Of a stretch of DNA of 5,290 nt, positions 1 through 5,290 are shown one piece after another. The position numbers and the translations under genes were made by a program. The stretch covers positions 1 through 5,290 of the forward strand of contig DATFWQ010000357.1 in assembly GCA_035259145.1 (NCBI GenBank). Direction: 5' to 3'. Origin of the DNA: CF-161 sp035259145 (GTDB taxonomy: Bacteria > Chloroflexota > Dormibacteria > Dormibacterales > Dormibacteraceae). The notes beneath the pieces are model-generated. The model did not search any database and had not been told where the DNA came from. It was given only the letters and a program-made list of their open reading frames with translations. How positions within the stretch are numbered: the first letter of the stretch is position 1; each line of letters starts with the position of its first letter.

Positions 1-1
1 C

Positions 2-1324
2 CCCGGAGTTCCAGACGGCGAGCCGGGGGCACCCTCCCGCTGGCGGCGCCTGGCAGCTCGAGCGCTGGCTGAGGCAGCCGGACCGCCGGCAGGGCCGGTC
101 CATATCAACCTGCCGTTCCGGGAGCCGCTCACGCCCTCCCCAGGCCACCCGCCCCAGGCAGCGCCAGCAGGCCGGGCACCACTGGTCGTGCGCCGCGGAC
201 GCCAGCTGCCAGATTGGGCGCTGGCTGCGGGCCTGGCGCAGCGCCTCGGCTCGGCGCGCCGGCCGCTGCTGGTCGCGGGCGAGCTGCGTCGGGGTGCAGG
301 CCTTCGCCGTCCCCTCGGCGATCTGCTCCGGCGGCTGGACGCTCCGCTGCTGGCGGAGCCGACCTCGCAGCTTCGGGTGCGGGGCACGGCCGGCCTCGTG
401 CCGGCGTACGACGCACTGCTGCGGGATTCCGAGTGGGCGTCCGCCCACAGGCCCGACCTTGTCCTGCGACTTGGCGCGCCTCCGACTTCGAAGGCACTGA
501 ACCAGCTCATCGCGCGGGCCGGGGCGCCTGTTGTGGTGCTGGACCCCGCCGGCTGGCGCGACCCGGACCAGCTCGCCGCAGAGTTCGTCCGCTGCGAGCC
601 GGAAGCGCTGCTGGCGGCAGCGGCCTCGCTTCTGCCCAGGGAGAATGGAGCGGCTGCCTGGCAGCGCGCCTGGTGCGAGGCAGGCAAGGCAGCGATGGCT
701 GCCATGAGCGCACGCCTTGCCGAACCCCCGCTTCACGAGGGTCAGGTGGTCCAGGCCCTTGCCTGCGCGCTGCCCGAACAAGCGCGAATCGTGATCGGCT
801 CCAGCATGCCCATCCGGGACGCCGACACCTTCTGGCCTCCGGCGCTGCCCGACCAGCACTTCCTGGCCAACCGCGGCGCCAGTGGCATCGACGGCCTTGT
901 CTCGACCGGTCTCGGCGCGGCGGCCGCGGCGCCCGAAGCGCCGACAGTGCTCCTGCTCGGCGACCTCAGCCTGTATCACGACATGAACGGGCTGTGGGCG
1001 GTCCGGCGCCACGGCCTTCGCGCCCTGATCATCGTCCTTGACAACGATGGTGGGGGGATCTTCAACTTTCTTCCCCAGGCCGAGCACTCGGACGTCTTCG
1101 AGGAGCTGTTCGGGACGCCTTTAGGAGTGCGGATGGCCGACGTCGCGAGACTCTATGGCCTTGAGTTCTGTGAGGTGGCAGCAGCCCCGGACCTTCCCGG
1201 CGCATTGCGGGCGGCCCTCTCTCGCGAGCGTTCGGTCATGGTGTGCGTCCGCTTCGACCGCGCAGCCAGCGTGGCCGGTCATCGGGCTTGCTGGGCGGCT
1301 GTGTCGGAGTCCCTTCGGGCCTGA
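2..1324 (+). CDS. menD: MenD, SEPHCHC synthase (5'-truncated by window edge)
   Basis: This is a thiamine-diphosphate enzyme of menaquinone synthesis. It decarboxylates 2-oxoglutarate and adds the resulting succinyl carbanion to isochorismate, giving SEPHCHC in the cytoplasm. The frame is open from base 2, so the GTG at 188 is internal and not a start. About 440 residues are present against roughly 550-580 for the family, so some 110-140 N-terminal residues are missing, including the region that carries the ThDP-activating glutamate. Family signatures, numbered within the fragment: GPVHINLPFREPL near 35-47, SSMPIRDAD at 267-275, NRGASGIDGLVSTGLG from 290, the ThDP/Mg-binding GDLSLYHDMNG from 320, and DNDGGGIFNFLPQ from 347. 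These follow the usual order of N-terminal, central and C-terminal ThDP domains. The gene ends in tandem in-frame stops (TGA TAA at 1322-1327). It converges on a DUF1841 gene 22 bp away. Identification is very secure. Confidence 0.96.
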   Translation, partial: PGVPDGEPGAPSRWRRLAARALAEAAGPPAGPVHINLPFREPLTPSPGHPPQAAPAGRAPLVVRRGRQLPDWALAAGLAQRLGSARRPLLVAGELRRGAGLRRPLGDLLRRLDAPLLAEPTSQLRVRGTAGLVPAYDALLRDSEWASAHRPDLVLRLGAPPTSKALNQLIARAGAPVVVLDPAGWRDPDQLAAEFVRCEPEALLAAAASLLPRENGAAAWQRAWCEAGKAAMAAMSARLAEPPLHEGQVVQALACALPEQARIVIGSSMPIRDADTFWPPALPDQHFLANRGASGIDGLVSTGLGAAAAAPEAPTVLLLGDLSLYHDMNGLWAVRRHGLRALIIVLDNDGGGIFNFLPQAEHSDVFEELFGTPLGVRMADVARLYGLEFCEVAAAPDLPGALRAALSRERSVMVCVRFDRAASVAGHRACWAAVSESLRA

Positions 1325-1327
1325 TAA

Positions 1328-1370
1328 GGCCGGCCCAACACACGTGTCAGCTTCGCCTGGGCCGCCGGCC
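1328..1370. terminator. Imperfect inverted repeat at the convergent menD / DUF1841 ends (possible weak bidirectional terminator)
   Basis: GGCCCA (1332-1337) can pair with TGGGCC (1358-1363), and GGCC (1328-1331) with GGCC (1367-1370) across a 3-nt bulge. The loop is 20 nt and contains the palindrome ACACGTGT (1340-1347). The repeat straddles the 22-bp gap between the two stop codons and the last codons of the minus-strand gene. No T-tract follows on either strand, so it does not look like a standard intrinsic terminator. The position is the main argument. Confidence 0.25.
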
Positions 1371-1865
1371 GCGGCGCCGCGCCTGCGACCTTCGGCCGGG
1401 CCTGCGGGAAGTGGCGGGTCGCGCGGGACGCGCTCCCTCCCAGGACCCTGGCAGCGCTGCCAGGGCCTCGACAAAGCGGGTCCGGTCGAATACCTGACGG
1501 CCCGTGGTCATGTTCCAGATCTCCTCAGCCAGAACCGAGCCCAGCATGTGCAGGATTTCGTGCCGCCGATAGCCAAGCCCCCTCAACCGGACGGCCGTGT
1601 CCCATGCCTCGGGAGGATCGTTGTCCCACAGCTGATTCGCCACAACCTCGTGCATCGTGATGTGCAGGCGAGGGCTCATGACGTTGCCCTCGAGCACGAT
1701 CTCGTCGACGTCGTTCTCGATGGCCTCGATCAGCTCCGGGTGCTCGGCGAGGATCAGAAAGTGCCGCTCGTCCGGATCGTTCCTGTCGAGGTAGCCGAGG
1801 TCCATGCCACGGACGATGCCCTCACCTGGCGGCAGCGCCCAGTCCCGCCTCTCCTGGTCCCCCAC
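1347..1865 (-). CDS. DUF1841-family protein with Arg-rich C-terminal tail
   Basis: The product is about 172 residues with no known biochemical function. The central part resembles DUF1841: an HPE motif (42-44), a histidine-containing stretch around RLHITMHE (H68, H72) followed by ANQLWDNDPPE, then a second pair in RRHEILHM (H102, H106) and a final EEIW. The spaced histidines and glutamates could bind a metal, which is inference. After about residue 144 the sequence becomes an Arg/Pro-rich, low-complexity tail of nearly 30 residues, which is unlike the domain and could bind nucleic acid or be a run-on extension. Start choice: AGGAG at 1876-1872 lies 6 nt before GTG 1865 but directly abuts ATG 1871, so GTG is preferred. 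ATG 1871 (174 aa) or ATG 1805 (start MDLGYLD, close to where similarity begins) are alternatives. It lies about 30 bp downstream of menF and is probably cotranscribed. Confidence 0.8.
   Translation of the reverse strand: MGDQERRDWALPPGEGIVRGMDLGYLDRNDPDERHFLILAEHPELIEAIENDVDEIVLEGNVMSPRLHITMHEVVANQLWDNDPPEAWDTAVRLRGLGYRRHEILHMLGSVLAEEIWNMTTGRQVFDRTRFVEALAALPGSWEGARPARPATSRRPGRRSQARRRGRRPRRS
1446..1465. repeat. 20-bp perfect palindrome
   Basis: The arms CCCTGGCAGC and GCTGCCAGGG are exact reverse complements with no spacer. The palindrome lies inside the 3' part of the DUF1841 gene, over codons for its ALAALPG stretch, and about 120 bp past the menD stop. It could fold as a strong GC stem in either transcript, but no T-tract follows, so termination is not supported directly. 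It may be a protein-binding site, a transcription attenuating stem, or a coincidence of GC-rich codons. Confidence 0.6.
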
Positions 1866-1871
1866 GGACAT

Positions 1872-1876
1872 CTCCT
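1872..1876 (-). promoter_or_regulatory. Shine-Dalgarno AGGAG deciding the DUF1841 start
   Basis: AGGAG on the minus strand has zero spacing to ATG 1871 and 6 nt to the in-frame GTG at 1865. Normal spacing is about 5-9 nt, so the GTG is the better start. The site lies in the short gap after the menF stop (1898), which supports separate translation initiation within a shared transcript. Confidence 0.6.
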
Positions 1877-1897
1877 GACAACTTACCTGAACAGGCT

Positions 1898-3223
1898 TCA
1901 GCCTGAGAGTGCGCCCAGCAGCACGCGCAGCTTGAGGCGGGTCTCCTCCAGCTCTGCCTCCGGCTCTGAGCCTGGCATCATGCCATTGCCCGCGTACAGC
2001 CGCGCCCCGTCCTCGTAGAGCAAGCCGCAGCGGATGGCGACGGCCAGCTCGCCATCTCCCCGCCCATCCATCCAGCCCACGGCACCCGCGTACCAGCCCC
2101 GCTCAATTCCCTCCAGCTCCGAGATAAGGCGGCCGGCCGCGTCGGACGGCGAACCGTTTATGGCCGGTGTGGGGTGGAGGAGGGCGGCCAGCTCCAGCGC
2201 GCTCGGCGCCGGCTGACGGAGCTCGCCGCTGATGGTGGTTGCCAGGTGCTGAATGTTCGTGAAGCGCACGATCTCGGGCGCCCCGACATCGAGGGTCGCG
2301 CAGACGCCGGAGAGCACCGCCGCGACGTGACTGGCCGTCAGCTGGTGCTCGGATCTGTCCTTGGCGCTGGCGGCCAGCCGCGCCGCCAGCGCGCGGTCCT
2401 CGGCATCGTTCTCGCCTCGTGCAGTGCTTCCTGCCATGGGCTGGCTCGCGACCGTGAGGCCCGAGCGGCGCAGGAGCAGCTCAGGAGAGGCGCCCGCGAA
2501 GGCGGTGCCGTCGGCGCCCGCAACCAGGTACGTGAAACAGGCTGGATACGCGTTGCGGAGTGCACGCGCCACCGCGCCGGCAGCAACGACGCCGTCGGCG
2601 TGTGCCATGACCTCCCGGGCGAGCACAACCTTGTCCGCCTCGCCGCCGCGCAGCCGGCGCGCCGCCTCGGCCACCGCGGCCAACCAGTCGGCTTCCGCCC
2701 GCGTCGGCTGAACGTCGAACCGGCGGGCAACGGGGCCTCGCCACGACTGCGGCTGTTCGAGCAGCTGCAGGTCGCCGGTCGCGAAAGTGCGGCCGCGAAC
2801 GCGCGTGACCGCGAGGGCGGGCACTCTGAAGAGCACCGCCGGGAAGCCTGCCCACGGTCCGGACGGCTCGCGGCCCGGGTCGAAAGCGAAACCGCCGACG
2901 GCGACCAGTCCGGTTCCGACGGGCCCGTTCACGACGGAGCTCTCGGCTGCCAGCCGGGCCCAGAGCCTGGCCGCGGCCGTGAGGCGGTTCGAGTCGGGGG
3001 CGGACTCCAGGACCCGGCCATCGCCGTCCTGCAGATCCGCGCCTTCCGGGGTGGAGACGATCTCAAAGCGCCGGCCGACGGCAGCGATGGAAACGGCGTC
3101 CGGCACGGCTCGTTCGAACAGCATCACGTCATGCCCAGCGTCGCGGGCCGCGCCCGCCAGCTCCACCAGGTCAGGCGTGCGGTCGAGCTCGAGCGCGGGG
3201 TCCGACGCAATCGCCGCTGTCAT
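1898..3223 (-). CDS. menF: MenF, isochorismate synthase
   Basis: This enzyme is predicted to convert chorismate to isochorismate, Mg-dependent, as the committing step of menaquinone synthesis in the cytoplasm. It has 441 residues, typical for the family. The N-terminal ~170 residues are variable; the chorismate-binding domain spans about 172-440. Visible signatures: DKVVLAREV with the candidate general base K198; GASPELLL with the candidate acid E248; PMAGSTARG (262-270); KDRSEH with candidate Mg ligand E292; IQHLATTISGEL (324-335); LHPTPAINGSP (349-359); ERGWYAGAVGW; and AGNGMMPGSEPEAELEET with candidate ligand E424. K198 is the lysine that separates water-using isochorismate and salicylate synthases from ammonia-using anthranilate synthase, and A264 replaces the PabB lysine of PIKGT. 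Together with menD nearby this favours MenF over EntC/DhbC, TrpE or PabB. AGNGM replaces the usual AGAGI. Its ATG overlaps the stop of the upstream MerR-type gene (ATGA) with no clear Shine-Dalgarno, suggesting translational coupling. Confidence 0.93.
   Translation of the reverse strand: MTAAIASDPALELDRTPDLVELAGAARDAGHDVMLFERAVPDAVSIAAVGRRFEIVSTPEGADLQDGDGRVLESAPDSNRLTAAARLWARLAAESSVVNGPVGTGLVAVGGFAFDPGREPSGPWAGFPAVLFRVPALAVTRVRGRTFATGDLQLLEQPQSWRGPVARRFDVQPTRAEADWLAAVAEAARRLRGGEADKVVLAREVMAHADGVVAAGAVARALRNAYPACFTYLVAGADGTAFAGASPELLLRRSGLTVASQPMAGSTARGENDAEDRALAARLAASAKDRSEHQLTASHVAAVLSGVCATLDVGAPEIVRFTNIQHLATTISGELRQPAPSALELAALLHPTPAINGSPSDAAGRLISELEGIERGWYAGAVGWMDGRGDGELAVAIRCGLLYEDGARLYAGNGMMPGSEPEAELEETRLKLRVLLGALSG
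3220..3223 (-). other. ATGA stop/start overlap coupling the regulator gene to menF
   Basis: On the minus strand the four bases read ATGA: ATG (3223-3221) starts menF and TGA (3222-3220) ends the regulator gene. The preceding bases contain no good Shine-Dalgarno, so reinitiation by ribosomes finishing the regulator is the likely way menF is translated. This implies one transcript covering both genes. Confidence 0.85.
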
Positions 3224-3924
3224 GAGCGACGGCCGCTTTGTTCGATCCGGTCCCGAGCTGCACGCAGCAGCGCGCGCTGGAAGTGATGCCTGACCAGCGT
3301 GCCGCTCGCCGCCATCAGCTCCTGGAACGTCTGGAGCAGCCGGTGCTCGGCTTCCCGCGCGGGCAGCCCTTCAGCCTGGATGCGCTCCCTGACGTGCCTG
3401 TCGAACAGATCGACCGCGCGCCTGGCGGTCTCCTCGACCGCTGCCGCGTGCTGCGCTCCCACGTCGATCAGGGCACCCAGCGGAACCCCGGCCTCGACCA
3501 GCTTGAGGCCGGCCGCCAGGACCTCCACGTCCTCTGCCGGGTAGCGCGGCTCCTCGCCGTCGCTGACGGGCAGGAGCAGGCCCGCATGCTCGAGCTGGCG
3601 CAACAGAGGGATTGCCAGCCCACTCCGAGCCGCGAGCTCGTCCAGCGCTATCGTCTCGGGCACCGGCGGCGCCGTGACTGCCTCGACCAGCGCCTCGTCA
3701 GATGGTTCTAGCTCGCCTTCGAGAAAGCGGCGGATGACCGCCAGAGTGAAGCCGCGCTGTTGGAGCGCTCGGATCCGGCGCACCCGATCCAGGTGTCTGT
3801 CGGCGTACCAGGTGACACGGCCGTCCCTGCGCGGCGGATCGAGCAGACCCTTGCCCTGGTAGAAGCGGATCGTGTCCACCGCGACGCCCACAGCCTGGGC
3901 CAACTGTTCGATCCGATACTCCAT
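3220..3924 (-). CDS. MerR-type transcriptional regulator with two HTH-like segments
   Basis: This is a 234-residue predicted DNA-binding regulator. Residues 2-70 form a standard MerR winged helix-turn-helix: YRIEQLAQAVGVAVDTIRFY, then the wing with KGLLDPPRRDGRVTWY, then RHLDRVRRIRALQQRGFTLAVIRRFL. A second stretch, about 90-155, repeats the pattern in weaker form (LDELAARSGLAIPLLRQLEHAGLL, RYPAEDVEVLAAGLKLVEAGVPLGAL), so the protein appears to have tandem MerR-like segments. Residues 157-230 are predicted helical and may be the dimerisation or sensor part. There are no cysteines, so a thiol-based metal or redox sensor is unlikely. The inducer is not recognisable. Its stop overlaps the menF start by 4 bp, so menF is a candidate target or partner. 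It begins 34 bp after the htrA-like gene. No Shine-Dalgarno is seen; a 10-bp palindrome sits just in front of the ATG. Confidence 0.87.
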   Translation of the reverse strand: MEYRIEQLAQAVGVAVDTIRFYQGKGLLDPPRRDGRVTWYADRHLDRVRRIRALQQRGFTLAVIRRFLEGELEPSDEALVEAVTAPPVPETIALDELAARSGLAIPLLRQLEHAGLLLPVSDGEEPRYPAEDVEVLAAGLKLVEAGVPLGALIDVGAQHAAAVEETARRAVDLFDRHVRERIQAEGLPAREAEHRLLQTFQELMAASGTLVRHHFQRALLRAARDRIEQSGRRS

Positions 3925-3925
3925 G

Positions 3926-3935
3926 AGTGATCACT
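3926..3935. promoter_or_regulatory. Palindrome AGTGATCACT before the MerR-type gene (possible operator)
   Basis: This is a perfect 10-bp palindrome one base upstream of the regulator ATG, in the 34-bp gap after the htrA-like gene. On the minus strand it overlaps TAAAGT (3938-3933), a weak -10 match ending 8 nt before the ATG, which would place transcription start at or next to the start codon (leaderless mRNA). No convincing -35 is present, even allowing the long 19-20 bp spacer typical of MerR promoters. Autoregulation is plausible but unproven. Confidence 0.3.
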
Positions 3936-3958
3936 TTAATGCTTCGCGCGTCCGCTCG

Positions 3959-5083
3959 CTAACAGGGACTGCCGCCACTCGAGGGCCTGTCGGTGAGCGT
4001 CACCGAAAGGTCGACGGTGCTCCCTTCGCGGAGTACCGTCATCTTGACCGTATCGCCAGGGCTGTGAAGTTGCAGCACGCCGCCCAGCGTCTGACCATTG
4101 TTCAGGTCGGTCTTGTCGATCTTCTGGATCACGTCGCCGCTCTCCATGCCCGCTTTCTCGGCAGGCGTGCCCGGCAGTATTTTCAGAACCACGACGCCGT
4201 AGCCCTTGATGTTCGGATTGGTGGCCAGGGCCGCCTCCACCGGCTGAGTGCAGATGCCGACATACGGGTGTCCGGGAGTCTTGCCCTGGACCAGGCTCTG
4301 TGCCACCCGCTGCAGGATGGCACTGGGTATCGCGAAGCCGATGCCGGTCGCGCTGCTGCTGCCGGCCGTATTCATGCCCACCACCCGTCCGTTGGTGTCG
4401 CCGAGGGGCCCGCCTGAGTTGCCCGGATTGATGGCCGCGTCGGTCTGCAGGACGTCAGCCAGGCTCTCAGACGATCCGGCCGCGCCGCCGCCGACGTTGT
4501 TCAGCGTGCGGTGCAGCGCCGAGATCACGCCGGTCGTGACGGAGCCGAAGCCCTGGCTGCCAAGCGGGCTGCCGATCGCGACGACGGGTTGCCCGACCTG
4601 CAGCCTGGTGGAGTCCGCAAACTGCGCCACCGGCAGGCTGTCGCTCACCTTCAGGACCGCCACGTCGTTGACCGGGTCGGCGCCCTGCACCTGGGAGACG
4701 AAGTGCCGGCCGTCCGGCATCACGACCTGCACCCGACTGGCGCCGGAGATGACGTGGTTGTTGGTCAGCACGTAGCTCGTACCGCCCTGCGAGCTGAAGG
4801 CGAAGCCGCTGCCCTCGGCGTTGCCACCACGCGCGCCTGCGCCGCTGGCGATGATCAGGCCGACCGACGGACCGAGCACCTGGGCTGCATGCGTAGCGTC
4901 GAAGCCCGCGCCGCTCGTCGATGCCGGGGGCGGGTTGCTGGCCAGGGGTGCGGCGCTGCCGGAAGGAAGCGCGGCCGCCGGGCTCTGAGTGGTGCCCGTC
5001 TGGTTTGCGGTGCAGGCGGTCACCAGAATGAACAGAGCGGCCAGCGGGCCCATTAAGAATCGGTGCCGTAAGAGGTCAGGCAT
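3959..5083 (-). CDS. HtrA/DegP-like S1C serine protease, predicted lipoprotein with C-terminal PDZ domain
   Basis: This is a predicted extracytoplasmic, membrane-anchored protease/chaperone for damaged envelope proteins. It has 374 residues from ATG 5083. A basic n-region (RHR) and hydrophobic stretch lead to lipobox VTAC with C24 as the lipidation site. A Ser/Pro/Ala-rich linker runs to about residue 60. The trypsin-like domain (about 62-265) has the full triad: H110 in TNNHVISG, D140 in NDVAVLKV, and S223 in NPGNSGGPL. One PDZ domain follows (about 274-364), with YVGI and GTPAEKAGMESGDVIQKID. The protein ends in Cys (C374), and C278 is the only other cysteine after the lipidation site. Start choice: GGAG (5094-5091) is 7 nt from ATG 5083 but only 1 nt from GTG 5089, so ATG is favoured. 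A single PDZ and lipid anchor fit DegS/HtrA-type surface proteases rather than soluble two-PDZ DegP. The TAG stop is 34 bp before the MerR-type gene. Confidence 0.93.
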   Translation of the reverse strand: MPDLLRHRFLMGPLAALFILVTACTANQTGTTQSPAAALPSGSAAPLASNPPPASTSGAGFDATHAAQVLGPSVGLIIASGAGARGGNAEGSGFAFSSQGGTSYVLTNNHVISGASRVQVVMPDGRHFVSQVQGADPVNDVAVLKVSDSLPVAQFADSTRLQVGQPVVAIGSPLGSQGFGSVTTGVISALHRTLNNVGGGAAGSSESLADVLQTDAAINPGNSGGPLGDTNGRVVGMNTAGSSSATGIGFAIPSAILQRVAQSLVQGKTPGHPYVGICTQPVEAALATNPNIKGYGVVVLKILPGTPAEKAGMESGDVIQKIDKTDLNNGQTLGGVLQLHSPGDTVKMTVLREGSTVDLSVTLTDRPSSGGSPC

Positions 5084-5090
5084 GCTCACG

Positions 5091-5094
5091 CTCC
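5091..5094 (-). promoter_or_regulatory. Shine-Dalgarno GGAG deciding the htrA-like start
   Basis: Minus-strand GGAG lies 7 nt upstream of ATG 5083, a normal spacing, and 1 nt upstream of the in-frame GTG at 5089. The two starts differ by two residues and both keep the lipoprotein signal, so function is unaffected. Confidence 0.55.
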
Positions 5095-5100
5095 GCTCAA

Positions 5101-5116
5101 TGATGTGCCTTCATCA
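5101..5116. repeat. Small inverted repeat TGATG-N6-CATCA
   Basis: A 5-bp stem with a 6-nt loop lies between the possible upstream gene end (stop at 5120-5118) and the htrA-like start. It is too short and AT-rich to be a convincing terminator; it could be a minor mRNA structure in the leader or an operator half-site pair. It is recorded because it is the only symmetry in that gap. Confidence 0.25.
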
Positions 5117-5117
5117 A

Positions 5118-5290
5118 TTACCAGCGAACGGCGGCGCCGATTGTAAAGGCGAGATCAGAAGGCGGCGTCTCGGGTGGATTGGACCAATTCCCGGCAGGCT
5201 GTTGGCGAACTCCCTGCCCAATTCGTACGACGCCTCCGGCATTTGCACTCATGCCCTCCGGCTTGTGATGCCCGCCATCGGTGCCGGTCC
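5118..5290 (-). CDS. Possible 3' end of an unrecognised gene (5'-truncated by window edge)
   Basis: A minus-strand frame is open from 5288 to a TAA at 5120-5118, giving 56 residues ending in PPSDLAFTIGAAVRW. The Gly/Asn/Pro-rich composition and the GNWSNPP and DLAF phrases are reminiscent of C-terminal ends of secreted beta-sandwich proteins, but this is an impression, not a domain call. About 61% of third codon positions are G or C by my count, apparently lower than in the neighbouring genes, so the stretch may instead be non-coding upstream DNA of the htrA-like gene. If real, the gap to the htrA-like ATG is 34 bp, the same as the next gap, and the operon would begin further right. A second minus frame is open from 5289 for 43 codons but is Arg/Cys-rich and less protein-like. 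Confidence 0.4.
   Translation of the reverse strand, partial: TGTDGGHHKPEGMSANAGGVVRIGQGVRQQPAGNWSNPPETPPSDLAFTIGAAVRW

Noticed and set aside
188..190. GTG as the menD start
   Set aside because: The frame is open from base 2 and already encodes the MenD motif GPVHINLPFREPL before this point, so the codon is internal.
1155..2018. 287-codon open frame on the + strand across the menD end and DUF1841 gene
   Set aside because: It overlaps two supported genes and the convergent junction, has no domain signature, and begins inside menD in another frame.
1898..3223. Anthranilate or aminodeoxychorismate synthase component I
   Set aside because: The general-base lysine of DKVVLAREV and the PMAGS motif without the PabB lysine fit isochorismate synthase, and menD is close by.
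2174..3286. 370-codon open frame on the + strand opposite menF
   Set aside because: It lies antisense to a clearly identified menF. Its product is Arg/Gly-rich with no recognisable motif, as expected of long shadow frames in GC-rich DNA.
3354..3363. Palindrome CCCGCGCGGG inside the MerR-type gene
   Set aside because: Short all-GC palindromes are expected by chance in DNA of this composition, and this one lies in mid-gene.
3959..5083. Non-catalytic HtrA homologue
   Set aside because: All three triad residues (H110, D140, S223) sit in intact motifs, so an active protease is expected.
5140..5145. TACAAT on the minus strand as a -10 box for the htrA-like gene
   Set aside because: It is a 5/6 match to TATAAT, but no -35-like hexamer lies 16-18 bp upstream and it may lie inside a coding frame, so it is not listed as a promoter.

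Overview
The window is high-GC bacterial chromosome carrying two genes of the classical o-succinylbenzoate menaquinone pathway, menD and menF, on opposite strands, plus a DUF1841-type protein, a MerR-type regulator and an HtrA-type lipoprotein protease. The strong G/C preference at third codon positions, the soil-type gene mix and the lipoprotein protease with a Pro/Ser/Ala-rich linker would fit Chloroflexota, Dormibacterota or Actinomycetota. That is inference from style only; no marker gene fixes the phylum.

Layout: the left edge (2-1324, + strand) is the C-terminal three quarters of menD, whose N-terminus lies off the window. All other genes run on the minus strand. In transcription order (right to left) they are: a possible 3' end of an unrecognised, perhaps secreted protein (5290-5118); an htrA/degP-like lipoprotein serine protease (5083-3959); a MerR-type regulator with two HTH-like segments (3924-3220); menF (3223-1898), which overlaps the regulator by 4 bp (ATGA); and a DUF1841-family protein (1865-1347). 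Gaps between these genes are 34, 34, -4 and about 30 bp, so they could form one operon. It converges on menD with only 22 bp between the two stop codons.

Functionally, MenF isomerises chorismate to isochorismate and MenD condenses isochorismate with a 2-oxoglutarate-derived succinic semialdehyde carbanion to give SEPHCHC, so the two act in consecutive steps. They are usually codirectional neighbours; here they face each other across a small gene. The translational coupling of the MerR-type regulator to menF makes it a candidate controller of menaquinone entry, or of something whose output is tied to quinone demand. The HtrA protein fits envelope protein quality control and has no evident link to quinones.

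No RNA genes, mobile elements, CRISPR arrays or integration signatures were seen. I do not see a clearly novel system here. The most notable items are the menF/menD arrangement, the regulator-menF coupling, a 20-bp perfect palindrome near the convergent gene ends, and a 10-bp palindrome directly in front of a regulator gene that lacks a Shine-Dalgarno sequence.
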